54,055 nucleotides of DNA, taken from NCBI GenBank assembly GCA_036940085.1, contig JALLBK010000300.1:1-54055 (forward strand). The letters are read 5' to 3'. Shown here in pieces: positions 10,033 through 19,849 of the stretch. A program made the translations under genes and the position numbers. Each line of letters begins with the position of its first letter. The stretch's first letter is position 1. Source of the DNA: Discostella pseudostelligera (lineage: Eukaryota; Bacillariophyta; Thalassiosirophyceae; Thalassiosirales; Thalassiosiraceae). The notes under the pieces are model-generated. The model did not search any database. It was not told the origin of the DNA and was given only the letters and a program-made list of their open reading frames with translations.

Positions 10033-13000
10033 TCAGTTTTGGGCAGACTGATTAATGTCAAGGAGGCTACGCCGATCTTCATTTGACTGCGATACACTAG
10101 AAGCTCTCTGAAGTCGTTGCTTCGCATCTGCAAGCAATTCCAATATCTCACTAACCTCTTGCCCAACTCTGGACACTGACTGCGCCTCCATTTCTTTTGC
10201 TGTATTGGAGAGAAATCTTGAATAAGCCGCAGTACAATACGGGCAACAGATTAAGCCGCCAGGTCCTCCATCAGGACAAGGTTCATGTGTTGGTTTGCCC
10301 AGATCACTATCACGGAGATTGTCATCTTTCAAGCGTACTTCCTCTCTTAGATTTGCTGCTTCCGGTACGCCCCCAAGTCCAGCCTTTGAGATTTCGTTTT
10401 GCCATTTCATCGATCGTCGATTTTCGGCACGCCATCGTCGAAACAAGCAAGTAGAAATACATACATGACACATCGGTGTATCGTCAGGTTCGTTCTCACG
10501 GATGATGACTTGTGGATCTTTTCCCAGCATTCTTTTGTCAAGACAAAGCTGATGGACCGAATTCTTACAGTAGTCGCAATTTATGAGCGGTACATCATCA
10601 GACTCATTGCAAATTGTGCATTGCATAACATGATCGCCATTGTATCTATTGATCGTTGGGTATCTGCCCGAATCACATTCCGCAGCTAAAACTTGAGTGT
10701 CGACGACATAATACGGCTTCTCCTTGTTAATTACGACCTGCTTTCGGCGGCGACTGTTTTTGTCATGAGTAGCTGATGACGATTCAGGCGTAGTTTCGTC
10801 ATTGTCTATCGATGGATTCCAATCTGTCTCATTAAAATACGTTGAATCAGGCGTATCCTCGAAGACATTATCATCGGTCATTCCATTGTTGTCAAACCCA
10901 AAATCCATCTCATGATGGCTATCAATCGTAGGTAATGGTGGCAATGCAGGCGGAAGGTCATCGGGACTACCAAACGGGAACGGTGGCAATGAGGGCGGAA
11001 GATCGGATGCCCATGCTTTCACCGACTTTCTCGCGGCATTTTTCTTTTTGTCAGTTGTTACTGGTTGATTCGTTGGATTTGATGGGACGGGGATTGGTGC
11101 GAGCGTTTCGCTTTGATAGCACATTTTGAGCTTCTTGAGACGCTTCCTTAGGCGTGTCTTATCGGGCTTTGGAACGTACCCATCCTGCTGCTTTATTTTG
11201 TTAAAGTAGTTTCTGTTTTGAGATCCTCTCTTAAACCCCAAAGAAACGTAAATTTCTGGATACATGGACGAGCGTTGTTCGTTGAACACAAGCCACGGTG
11301 GCAATTTATGTTTCTTGAACTCTTTTATTCTGTGTGGATTCCCAAACATTGGATCGCCTGTGCCATCAACAATTGCATCATTTAGCTCGAATTTAACAAG
11401 AAAAATCATAGGATTGTCGTATGATACTTACCGCGACGCTTACCGTCTTCGACAACGCCATGAAGACGGTTCAAAAGAGAGTCACGACAGCCCGTGCCCG
11501 AAATGGCTTTGCTTTCGATTGATTTGATTTGCTTCAGTCTTTCTTCTTTCTCCTCATCCTTGTCAATCCAACAAAGACTGTTGGAAAGGTGATATTTCAT
11601 ACTGTCACGATGATTTTTTGACTTGCTACAAATCTTGCACACATAGCATGGCATTGCAGCATCGTACTCTTGCGTGAGCTCTTTGCGTGCAATGTAAAGA
11701 CGCATGGAAGCTATCTGTGCCGGAGTTGGCGGTCTTTCTTTAACATGGTATTCTAAACCATTTGCACCCTCTTCATCATCTTCTTCTTTCTCAAAATTGC
11801 CACCAGCGGAAACGACGATATGGTCTCGTTCATCCTCCACAAGTTTGCACTCAACAATTCGATGTGGATAAAGGTCTGTAGGGAAACGCGGATCCTCATC
11901 CAAAAACGCTTCCACATTCCCTTCCTTTTCAGCCGTACTAGAGAATCCATCGACCATGATTTGTTTGAGCGTGAGTGATTTGCAATATAAGTTCCAAACT
12001 TTCTCCTGCGATAGTACGAATGTGCCAGCAGGAGCCGATTTGGAGAGTTTCGATGCAGCGTACATTTTTGCCAACTCCTCTCGTCGATATCGTGTTCCAG
12101 CAGCGATGTCATTGATAACACGATCATACCGTTCACGAAACCTCGCTTGTCGATTCAGATATGTCCTCACTGTTTGAGGAGTGGCGGTAGCGGCAATGCT
12201 GGATTCGGTATTATTTTCAGGTGTTCGATCATCGGAAATAACCTCTACCACACCAAACTTGGTAACAAATCGAGATCCTTTCTCCAATACACCCAAATCG
12301 CAAATCGTGTATGATTGGCGCTCTGATGTTCGACGTGATTTTCCCCTGTTTCTTCTTTTGGGTTCCACCTCCTCGTCGTCCTCTTCCTCATCGTCCTCAT
12401 CGGCTACCAACTCATCGTCACTTTTGACACCACCATTCTCGGCAATAAATTCTTTGTCACTGTTCTCACCATTACCACCAGCTCCATCCTCATCATCGTC
12501 TGAGTCAATGTCCGATTTTTGACACTTTGTGAGCGACATTATTTTCTTAGTCGCTCGTAATGAAGCCTTGCGTCGTCCGCCAGGGATTACAACCTCATCA
12601 TCGAAGGAGGTGGGTGCAGACCTCTCAATTTTTGCTTCTTTGATGCGTTTTTTTGGCTGACAAACCATATTATCTACACGGAGGTCGAGTAAAGAGAAGA
12701 ATAAAAATAGAGATCAAGTATCCGATGGGAATAGGGAATTAACCACAAATTCGACAACTCAAAGAAAGACCTCACCTACGTGATATTTTCTACCATACTT
12801 TGACGTAAATCTCTTCTTGCACGTAGGACACTCAAATATCTCCTCCTCCTCCTCTTGCTCCTTCTCCGCCTGCGCGTTCTCACCACCACCATCATCGCCA
12901 TTAAACTCCTCATCGAAGGAGGCGGGTGTTGGTATCTCAATCTTCGCTTTTTTAATTCGATTTCGAGGCTGACAAACATTATTATCTAGTGAAGGTCAAG

Positions 13001-13533
13001 AGAAAGAGTGGAATAAAATAGAGTTAAATATCCAATGGGAACAGGAAGTCTGTGTGGCAAATGAATGAAACAATAAAATCGACAACCAAAACAACGAACT
13101 CACCAACGTGATATTTCCGACCATACTTTGACGTAAATCTTTTCTTGCACGTAGGGCACTCGAATATCTCCTCTTTTTCTTCCTCGTCCTCGTCCTCCTC
13201 CTCCTGATAATCTTCCGTCTGCTCCTCCTGCGCCTGCTCGTTCTCACCATCACCATCATTGCCATTCATCCTATCTTCGTCTTCGATTTTTACATTTACC
13301 TCAACATTCTCATTCTTTTTTCCACGAAGTGATCTGGTCGGAGATGACTCAACTTTGACGCCATTGGTAGCTATTGGATTGGTTATAGTTCGTCGGCTCT
13401 TACAGACAGGCGAGACGGCCTCGTCAACGTCGTTGTCATTGTCCTCGTAGTTGTCGTCGTCGTCGGCGGCGTCGACATCGATTGGCAGGTTGCTTTTGGG
13501 AGAGCTACGCGCCCTTTTCTTTGGACGCGGCAT
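10033..13533 (-). CDS. C2HC zinc-finger / PHD-finger nuclear protein
   Basis: Four exons (13533-13104, 12985-12776, 12673-11432, 11357-10033; introns 118, 102 and 74 nt) agree in phase throughout and give 1068 aa. Three fingers share the spacing C-x2-C-x12-H-x5-C: two near-identical ones (CPTCKKRFTSKYGRKYH, about residues 125-150 and 195-220), whose last cysteine comes from the next exon, and a divergent one (CKICSKSKNHRDSMKYH, about 565). A C4HC3 PHD finger lies at about 870-925 (CTIC, CDYC, VHQLC, CHVC). Long acidic stretches and basic runs (PRPKKRARS, RRRKQVVINKEK) suggest a nuclear, chromatin-reading role, which is inferred. I do not recognise a named orthologue. Exons 2 and 3 arise partly from a tandem duplication. 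The gene is divergent from the EVE-domain gene at 13808. Confidence 0.85.
12615..13250 (-). repeat. Tandem duplication of a finger exon with its intron
   Basis: Two adjacent copies, roughly 12930-13250 and 12615-12930, each contain the end of a finger-encoding exon, a whole intron and the beginning of the next exon. Shared protein features are EEIFECPTCKKRFTSKYG before the intron and DNxVCQP(R/K)(K/N)RIK after it. The introns also share a colinear stretch (TTCCCATTGGATA versus TTCCCATCGGATA, then T-rich tracts), so the copy was made at the DNA level. Edges are approximate. Confidence 0.8.
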
Positions 13534-13807
13534 TATCGATACCCCGACACTCGACCCCGACCAGTTCGACTAGAGTAAGGAAGGTGCGCTTGCCGCTGGA
13601 CTCGGAGACGAGTATCTAGATTCTATTGGTTTGGAGGTGATGGACCGAGGTGACGGAACGCGGTATGTGGTATGGACTCCCAATACACTGGAGATATCTC
13701 TTGCGGCGCGCGCGCGACGGTGCACAATTTTTGGCGGGAAAGCGCCGACGCCGTCATCAATCTCGCGGCGGGCGGCCGACCGACGACGATGACGATGACG
13801 ACGAACA
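13534..13807. promoter_or_regulatory. Divergent promoter with TTTGGCGGGAA
   Basis: The 274 nt between the finger/PHD gene (minus) and the EVE-domain gene (plus) contain TTTGGCGGGAA at 13730-13740, 68 nt upstream of the ATG at 13808, beside a GCGCGCGCG run at 13707-13716. No gene is seen within. Confidence 0.5.
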
Positions 13808-14578
13808 ATGGTGCGACGACCACCCACGGCTACAATCTTGGAGCTCGTGGTAATCTATTCGAAGAATAAAGTACTGCAATCGAGGGCATTTTCTTCGAGT
13901 AGAACTCTTCATTTTGGTAGAGTGAACGATCGGTGCGATTTCGTGTCGATGTCTTCAACCGGTGTCATCATGCCGCCACAGACTACATCGTCAATAAAGA
14001 AGTCTACGAAGAGACGTGTTGCTACTTCTTCCGTGGACTCCGACGAGACTAATAACAATGCTGTGCAATATTTCTTACTGAAATCGGAGCCATCCGAATA
14101 TTCAATATCGGATATGGAGCGTGATACACGAGAGGAGTGGGGAGGGATACGTAACTTCCAAGCACGGAATTATCTTCGTTCCATGAAAATCGGTGATCGT
14201 GCCTTCTTTTACCATTCCAAGACATCCACAACGGGGATTGTTGGGACTGTAAAGATTGTTCGGACAGCTCAGCCGGATATGTCTGCACTTGATCCAAAAA
14301 GCCAATACTACGATGCTAAATCTACAGTAGACAACTGTCGGTGGGATTCTGTACTTATTGAACATGAGCAAACTTTTCCTCTTGCCTTGACTTTGAAGGA
14401 ACTAAAAGAGGAAGCAGCCAATAATCCAGATGGAAGTATTGCGAACATGGCATTATTTAAACAAACTCGATTGAGTGTCGTTCCACTTACATTTGAGCAA
14501 TGGGAAGCAGTGCTGATGATGGTTCAGAATAAGAACGAATCGAATGAGGGAAATAAGCGAAGAAAAAATGCAGAATGA
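13808..14578 (+). CDS. EVE-domain protein, THYN1-like
   Basis: Single-exon protein of 256 aa. From about residue 85 to 240 it carries a complete EVE domain: YFLLKSEPSEYSISDM, WGGIRNFQARNYLR, GDRAFFYHS, GIVGTVKIV, Y-D-A-K-S and MALFKQTRLSVVPLT. This is the arrangement of thymocyte nuclear protein 1 and bacterial EVE proteins, which bind modified bases in nucleic acids. The start at 13808 gives a basic N-terminal extension (SSRTLHF) that could be a mitochondrial presequence. An in-frame ATG at 13949 would give a shorter nuclear or cytosolic form, and I cannot decide between them. The protein ends in a basic tail (NKRRKNAE). The gene converges on the DnaJ gene with about 80 nt between stop codons. 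Confidence 0.9.
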   Translation: MVRRPPTATILELVVIYSKNKVLQSRAFSSSRTLHFGRVNDRCDFVSMSSTGVIMPPQTTSSIKKSTKRRVATSSVDSDETNNNAVQYFLLKSEPSEYSISDMERDTREEWGGIRNFQARNYLRSMKIGDRAFFYHSKTSTTGIVGTVKIVRTAQPDMSALDPKSQYYDAKSTVDNCRWDSVLIEHEQTFPLALTLKELKEEAANNPDGSIANMALFKQTRLSVVPLTFEQWEAVLMMVQNKNESNEGNKRRKNAE

Positions 14579-14659
14579 ACAATAAAAGCCTTGTTATAGA
14601 TAGCCGACTAATCATACACTAATTTTCATTTAAGCCCCAGAGTTGTCTTCTGCACAAAA

Positions 14660-16738
14660 TTACATTTCGTCGTCGTGATCCTCCATGCCTTTTTTCAGTG
14701 ATTCCATAAAGGCAGCATTTGCTCGAGCCTTAATATCCTCGGCATCTCCCGTCATTGTTGCATTTCCACTCCATCCCGCCGTTGCCTCCAAACCCACTAG
14801 GTAGAACTGCGATCCAAGAATATACACCGCCTCAGCGCGAAGCAGTCTCTCCTCCCAAGACGACAAGTCTGCGTCACGAAATAACTTCCCGCACGCACCA
14901 TGGAGGGTATTGGTAATATCGACGTAGTTGATTGCCCATGCCAATTCCAATATAGCAGGTATGGTGTTGGATAGATTGTCTTTCAATAATTTCTTGTCGT
15001 TGAAGACGACTCGTTGTTCTGGTCTTTTACGTTTGGCATCGTTGCTACTAGTCCCACTGCTACTTCTACGTCGCGGAGGAATGGATTCATCTTGGACACT
15101 TGCTAAATCCGCAGATTTGTATAATGCCGTCAAACTTTCACGGATGGTGCGCATTATGGCTTTTGTGACTGCAAATTTTCGACGCAGAAACAGAAGGTTC
15201 CGTTTCACGTTGCTCACTGGTCCTCTCCATGACCCAAGAACGGATGATCGATAGCCTAGGAAGGCATCTGCTTCAGCAATGAGCTGTAATATCAAAAGAT
15301 GCATCATGTTTGAGTAGAACGATGATAACATTGCGGTCGAAAAGAAGAGAAGAGATATTACAAAAAATGAACTCACTGATGGTCCAATCGCAAGCAAAAA
15401 TGTAGCCCCGTACGATCCTCCCTCAGCAATACCCACCGCCTCTGCCCGACATGACTCCTCGAAAGCTTCTAGTGCTAAGTAACCCTCGACGTAATCTGAT
15501 ACCCTCGATCGAAGGAAGGTAGCAATGTCCACCTGTCGTTTCCTCTGCTTCAATGCAGTCTCGCTCCACCCCAATGCATACTTCAATTCCTCCCAAGATT
15601 CATAGGACGTAGATAGCGCTCCCGAACTAGCAAGTTTGATAAGTGTATCGAAAGTCGTTGCCACGCCCAGCTCGCCAATATACGGTTCCACCTGCTCTGA
15701 TCCGAAGAGTACGGCAAAGAAGACCAACGGGTCCAGCATTACCTGTGACATTGCCTCCCCCCCTCCTCTTCCATCGGCATCCACGCCAATTCCTGATGAA
15801 TCATATCGTTTACGTAATGCCGGATCGGACAATGTTTGATAGGCAGCGCTCAATTCACGGAATTTGCGCATTGCATTGGGATCATCTGGTCGCTTATCCG
15901 GATGGACGTCCCTCGCCCGACGACGATATGCCGAACGAATTTCCGATGGCGAAGCATCTGTCCGAATCCCCAGAAGTTCGTAATATTCGGTGCTCTTTAC
16001 TTTTTTTCGTGGCGACGATGAGGATGACGAAGCTGCATCTTGTGTCCTCCTCCCACCCTTTTCCTCCCTCCTCTTCGTCTTCTCCAACTGTGCACGAATT
16101 TCCTCAACATCCTCATTCAATCTATAATGTACCCAAGTTCGTTCACTCTCATTATATACCTTACATTTGATAAATCCATCAATTATCGCTGAAGGTGTGG
16201 CAAGGACACCGCGTGTTATTTGATACACTCCCACAAATAGTCCAGCAGTGGGTAGGGCAATGGCTATCACAATCCTGGTCACTATAGTTGTTATGACACC
16301 TGAAATAATTCCTCGATTGGATAATGATGTATTGGATGATGACATTGATGATGAAACGGGAGGAATGTTTGAGAACATGGCTGCTACTCCGTAGAAAGTG
16401 CCTCGCAATGTGTTGGAGACCGCGGAACGTAATCCGCCAATGAGATCGCGCGGTCGTTGTGTGTCGAATAAGGAGGAGAGTCCGTTAATATTCTTTTCAT
16501 TGTCTACGCCGCTGCCACTATCAGATGATGATGATCTGAAACGATTGTTATTATCATCTTCTTCGAAATAATTTCTGCTGTACGATGGGCCAGGAGATGC
16601 GTCGACGAACAACAACGACCGTGATGGTAAGAATCCTGACGACGACTGCAATGGCGGCGGTGGCAGTGATGAAAGTATCAGAACAACTGCTAGAAGCAGT
16701 GTTTTTGACGAGCGCTTTAGATTGCTCGACGATCTCAT
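14660..16738 (-). CDS. DnaJ (J-domain) protein with C-terminal DnaJ-X domain
   Basis: The J domain is clear at about residues 250-315: YYELLGIRTDASPSEIRSAY, the HPD signature in VHPDKRP, and AYQTLSDPALRKRYD. Behind it lies a DnaJ-X-type region (FFAVLFGSEQVEPYIGEL, FLRSRVSDYVEGY) ending in coiled, basic segments. The N-terminus is a signal peptide (SKTLLLAVVLILSSLP) and one further helix (GVITTIVTRIVIAIALP) suggests membrane association in the ER or plastid. The frame is open without splicing (692 aa), but 15284-15376 has a GTGAGT donor and ATTACAG acceptor, is exactly 93 nt, and encodes an out-of-place hydrophobic stretch. Removing it gives 661 aa and restores FLLAIGPS-LIAEADAFLGY, the expected DnaJ-X continuity. 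The role is as an Hsp70 co-chaperone. Confidence 0.88.
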   Translation of the reverse strand: MRSSSNLKRSSKTLLLAVVLILSSLPPPPLQSSSGFLPSRSLLFVDASPGPSYSRNYFEEDDNNNRFRSSSSDSGSGVDNEKNINGLSSLFDTQRPRDLIGGLRSAVSNTLRGTFYGVAAMFSNIPPVSSSMSSSNTSLSNRGIISGVITTIVTRIVIAIALPTAGLFVGVYQITRGVLATPSAIIDGFIKCKVYNESERTWVHYRLNEDVEEIRAQLEKTKRREEKGGRRTQDAASSSSSSPRKKVKSTEYYELLGIRTDASPSEIRSAYRRRARDVHPDKRPDDPNAMRKFRELSAAYQTLSDPALRKRYDSSGIGVDADGRGGGEAMSQVMLDPLVFFAVLFGSEQVEPYIGELGVATTFDTLIKLASSGALSTSYESWEELKYALGWSETALKQRKRQVDIATFLRSRVSDYVEGYLALEAFEESCRAEAVGIAEGGSYGATFLLAIGPSVSSFFVISLLFFSTAMLSSFYSNMMHLLILQLIAEADAFLGYRSSVLGSWRGPVSNVKRNLLFLRRKFAVTKAIMRTIRESLTALYKSADLASVQDESIPPRRRSSSGTSSNDAKRKRPEQRVVFNDKKLLKDNLSNTIPAILELAWAINYVDITNTLHGACGKLFRDADLSSWEERLLRAEAVYILGSQFYLVGLEATAGWSGNATMTGDAEDIKARANAAFMESLKKGMEDHDDEM

Positions 16739-17104
16739 TTTATGTTCCGTTTATTGTCCATTTTTTGAGGTCTTCAACAATTCATTACTTTTGATTGACA
16801 CTCTAGAGATCTCTAGATACTCCTACACTCGATCGATGCTCATCTAGATACTTATGGTATCTTATGGTATGCTGATGCTGATGATGCTGCAACGGTCTTC
16901 CCGCCATATTCCAGATGGCGCGCCTACTATGGCAGGAATTTTTTTGAAATTAATGGCGGAAACATTTGAAATTAATGGCGGGAAAATATATCATACTAAT
17001 TCCTACGTAAGAAAGCAAGCTCATCCTCCTCCACACATCCGATCACCTGCCTGCACACACAAACACTCCACTTCACTTCTTTGTTCTTGGTTGAATTGAA
17101 CTCC
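16739..17104. promoter_or_regulatory. Divergent promoter with TGGCGGGA and AATTCCTACGT
   Basis: Shared by the DnaJ gene (minus) and the MetAP1 gene (plus). It holds TCCCGCCA at 16899-16906, an imperfect TGGCGGAA near 16954, TGGCGGGAA at 16976-16984 and AATTCCTACGT at 16998-17008, about 100 nt before the MetAP start. The tight grouping makes it one of the best examples of the recurring elements. Confidence 0.55.
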
Positions 17105-18334
17105 ATGACCATGGCGTCGTCATCAACCTCTTGCGCCACCCCCGGCTGCACCAACCCCATCACCAAGCCCTTAGCATGTCCTAAATGCATGCAATTTGGC
17201 GTACGCAACGTCTTTTGCGGGCAAGATTGCTTCAAGGCCAATTACGCTGAGCATAAGCACATACACACAACATTGTTGAAACAGCAGAAGGAGCAACAGC
17301 AGCGGTTTGTCTTGCCCGAGGATACTGGTCTCTCCTGTTCCATCACCTCCTCTGGCGCACTTAAAAAGTCATTACCATCCTGGGCAATCAATTATGACTT
17401 TAGCGGCCCCCTTCGTCCGGCACTCATGTCTCCCCGTCGTACTGTCCCCTCAAACATGCGCACACCGGACTACGCCACTGATCCCTTGGGCAGATCCGAG
17501 TCGGAACAACGTGATAAATTCTCCAACAATAATATCCGCGTCTACGGGCCCGAGGAACTCGAGGGGGAATGCAACCTCCGATACGCCTGTCAAATGGGAC
17601 GAGAGGTACTGGATGCGGGCGGCAAGGCCTTGCGCGTGGGTGTGACCACCGATGAGATTGATCGGGTGGTACACGAGGCGTCTATGGAACGTGATTGTTA
17701 TCCTAGTCCATTGAATTATTACAACTTTCCCAAGAGTGTTTGTACATCGGTCAATGAGGTGATTTGTCATGGTATTCCAGATTATCGAGAGGTACAAGAT
17801 GGGGATATTGTGAACATTGATGTGACGACATACTCACGTGGTGGATATCATGGTGATTTGAATGAAACATTTTATGTGGGCAATGTTGACGAGGATGGTA
17901 AGCGCGTAGTACAGACGGCATTTGAATGTTTGCAGGCGGCATTAGCTATGGTGAAGCCTGGTACTCTCTATCGTGACTTGGGATCGACGATACATCGAGT
18001 GGCCGTGGCTAACAAGTGTTCGGTGGTTCGGACCTATTGCGGACATGGAATTGGATCGTTATTCCACACGGCACCCAATGTACCGCATTATCATAAGAAT
18101 AAGGCCAAGGGTGTGATGAAGGAGGGCCATGTCTTCACCGTCGAACCGATGATCAATTTGGGTGGATGTGATGATATCACATGGGGTGACAACTGGACGG
18201 CGGTGACCAGAGACGGGAAAAGGAGTGCGCAGTTTGAGCATACTGTACTCGTTACGAAGGATGGATGCGAAATTTTAACTGCGAGGGAGAATGAGCCGGT
18301 TATGAAATGGGATCCTGACTTGATTCAGAGGTAG
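17105..18334 (+). CDS. METAP1: Methionine aminopeptidase type 1
   Basis: Single-exon protein of about 409 aa that removes initiator methionine from nascent cytosolic proteins. The N-terminus has the zinc-finger module typical of eukaryotic MetAP1 (CATPGC, CPKC, FCGQDCF, H-x3-H), which helps ribosome docking. The catalytic domain follows from about residue 140, with the metal ligands NIDVTTY (Asp), GDLNETF (Asp), YCGHGIG (His), VEPMI (Glu) and QFEHT (Glu), and the substrate-contacting histidine in VICHGIP. ATGs lie at 17105 and 17111. The second has the better context (ACCATGG), so translation may start there. The frame extends upstream of 17105 without an ATG. Lack of a targeting peptide supports a cytosolic enzyme. 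Confidence 0.95.
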   Translation: MTMASSSTSCATPGCTNPITKPLACPKCMQFGVRNVFCGQDCFKANYAEHKHIHTTLLKQQKEQQQRFVLPEDTGLSCSITSSGALKKSLPSWAINYDFSGPLRPALMSPRRTVPSNMRTPDYATDPLGRSESEQRDKFSNNNIRVYGPEELEGECNLRYACQMGREVLDAGGKALRVGVTTDEIDRVVHEASMERDCYPSPLNYYNFPKSVCTSVNEVICHGIPDYREVQDGDIVNIDVTTYSRGGYHGDLNETFYVGNVDEDGKRVVQTAFECLQAALAMVKPGTLYRDLGSTIHRVAVANKCSVVRTYCGHGIGSLFHTAPNVPHYHKNKAKGVMKEGHVFTVEPMINLGGCDDITWGDNWTAVTRDGKRSAQFEHTVLVTKDGCEILTARENEPVMKWDPDLIQR

Positions 18335-18803
18335 GAGGTGCTGGGAAGAGTGGTTACGTCTGCACCGGGCGATCTTCTACTGGAATTTCGGTGATACCTG
18401 ATGAAAGGGGCTACAATATCGATGGGGGCTGCTACTCACATGGATATTCTGCCATGGTTAGAGCAGAGAGATCTTAATTCTCAGATAATACTCAGAGGAA
18501 TATGTTGCGTAGAGCCTCTGTCTTTAGTGGCTTCAAGTTTCCATACGGGGCTGTAAATGGAAGTCGATCACTATTCCACGTGGAATTGAGCTGCAACGTG
18601 GAAATAATAGTCTCCCACTTTTTTGTCCTCGCGTCGCCAATTCGTTCCCGCCATTTTCTGCCATAATGGTGTTCCTTTGGCGCCATCGGCATGCATGCAG
18701 CAAGCGGCCGTCGGTTGATGGTATGGAGCAACCCGCAGCAATAAATTCAATACTACCATTATCACCCCCGCGCCTACGTTTCTGTTGCTCTTCAGCTGCT
18801 AGC
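18335..18803. promoter_or_regulatory. Tandem spacer with G-box-like palindrome and TTCCCGCCA
   Basis: Between MetAP1 and the METTL5-like gene, both on the plus strand. It has a 12-base palindrome TTCCACGTGGAA at 18574-18585 and TTCCCGCCA at 18645-18653. The latter lies only 12 nt before an in-frame ATG at 18666 but 150 nt before the ATG at 18804, which fits the 60-270 nt spacing at other genes. That is the main reason to prefer the downstream start. Confidence 0.45.
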
Positions 18804-19811
18804 ATGAAACTGAAGCATCTCGAGTCATGTTTGTCTTCGCTGCCAAATCGCGTCTTTCCGAACCCGAAGATTGAATTGGAGCAATATCCAACGTCGGTTC
18901 ACTTGACATCTGCCATAATTCTATCTGCCCTCGCGAAGGGTGACGCTGGCCCAGGAACGTCAGTTATCGACCTTGGGTGTGGAACTGGAATACTTGGTTT
19001 AGGATTTGCATTGGTACAATGTGATATGGTCTATCTAATAGATTGCGACCCAGAGGCGTTGGCAATGGCACGTGAAAATGTAGACATGCTTTTAGAGGAA
19101 GAACTAGTAGGTCGGTGCAGTGATGAAGACGAGGGTTGCCTAGGAGTTGAGCTTATAATGGCAAAAGTGAAGTACTATCCACAAAAGAGAAGCGACAAAG
19201 GAAGTGGTGCTGGAAGGGGCCATCACGGTGGAAGAGACAAAAAAGGGAAGGGTCGAGGAAGTGGTAATAGATCAAGTGCCACTCAAGACAATGTCCTTGA
19301 ATGCAATCTGGCCGACGATATTGATGATGGAATACCACTCTCATCGAAAATTGTAGACACAGTTATTACAAAGTAAGTGCGACGTGACCATGCTTATTAA
19401 CTTGATCCCCTCGCTGTGACATGTTCTAACGTTTGCATTTGAAGTCCACCATTCGGAACAAAACACAAAGAAGGAATAGACGTACAATTTCTAAGGACCG
19501 CAATACGCCTTGCACGACGAGCTGTGTACTCCTTCCATAAAACATCCACCCGACCATATTTGATGAAATTGTTGAAAGATAAATGGGGCCTTAATGCGGA
19601 AGTGGTCGCAGAAATGAAGTTCGATATACCTAACATGTACAAATTCCACAAACAGAAGTGCGTTGATGTAAATGTTGATCTGCTTCGTATTTTTTGGGAT
19701 GAAATGGAAGATAATGTTGAAGGTATAGATGGACTCACTTCAACCGAAGTTGATGATGACAACGACGAGTTGGGAGAAAAGGAGGATAAGGAAGAAGATA
19801 TCGAGAGATAA
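18804..19811 (+). CDS. METTL5: METTL5-like rRNA N6-adenine methyltransferase
   Basis: Exons 18804-19372 and 19445-19811 (intron 72 nt) join so that the asparagine of the catalytic motif NPPFGTKH is split between them. The N-terminus LKHLESCLSSL plus IELEQYPTSVHLTSAI, and the SAM motif VIDLGCGTGILGLG, match METTL5, which makes m6A in small-subunit (18S) rRNA with TRMT112. An unusual 60-70 residue Lys/Gly-rich insert (GSGAGRGHHGGRDKKGKGRG) precedes NPPF. The C-terminus is acidic (EDKEEDIER). An ATG at 18666 would add 46 residues, possibly a presequence, but homology to METTL5 begins at 18804, and the promoter element at 18645 is too close to 18666. The product is about 311 aa. Confidence 0.85.
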
Positions 19812-19849
19812 TAGATAATATTTAATTTTACCAGACCGCATCAAGTAAT

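Noticed and set aside
18666..18803. N-terminal 46-residue extension of METTL5
   Set aside because: The promoter element ends 12 nt before that ATG and the METTL5 match begins at 18804, so the extension is probably leader sequence. It is not excluded.
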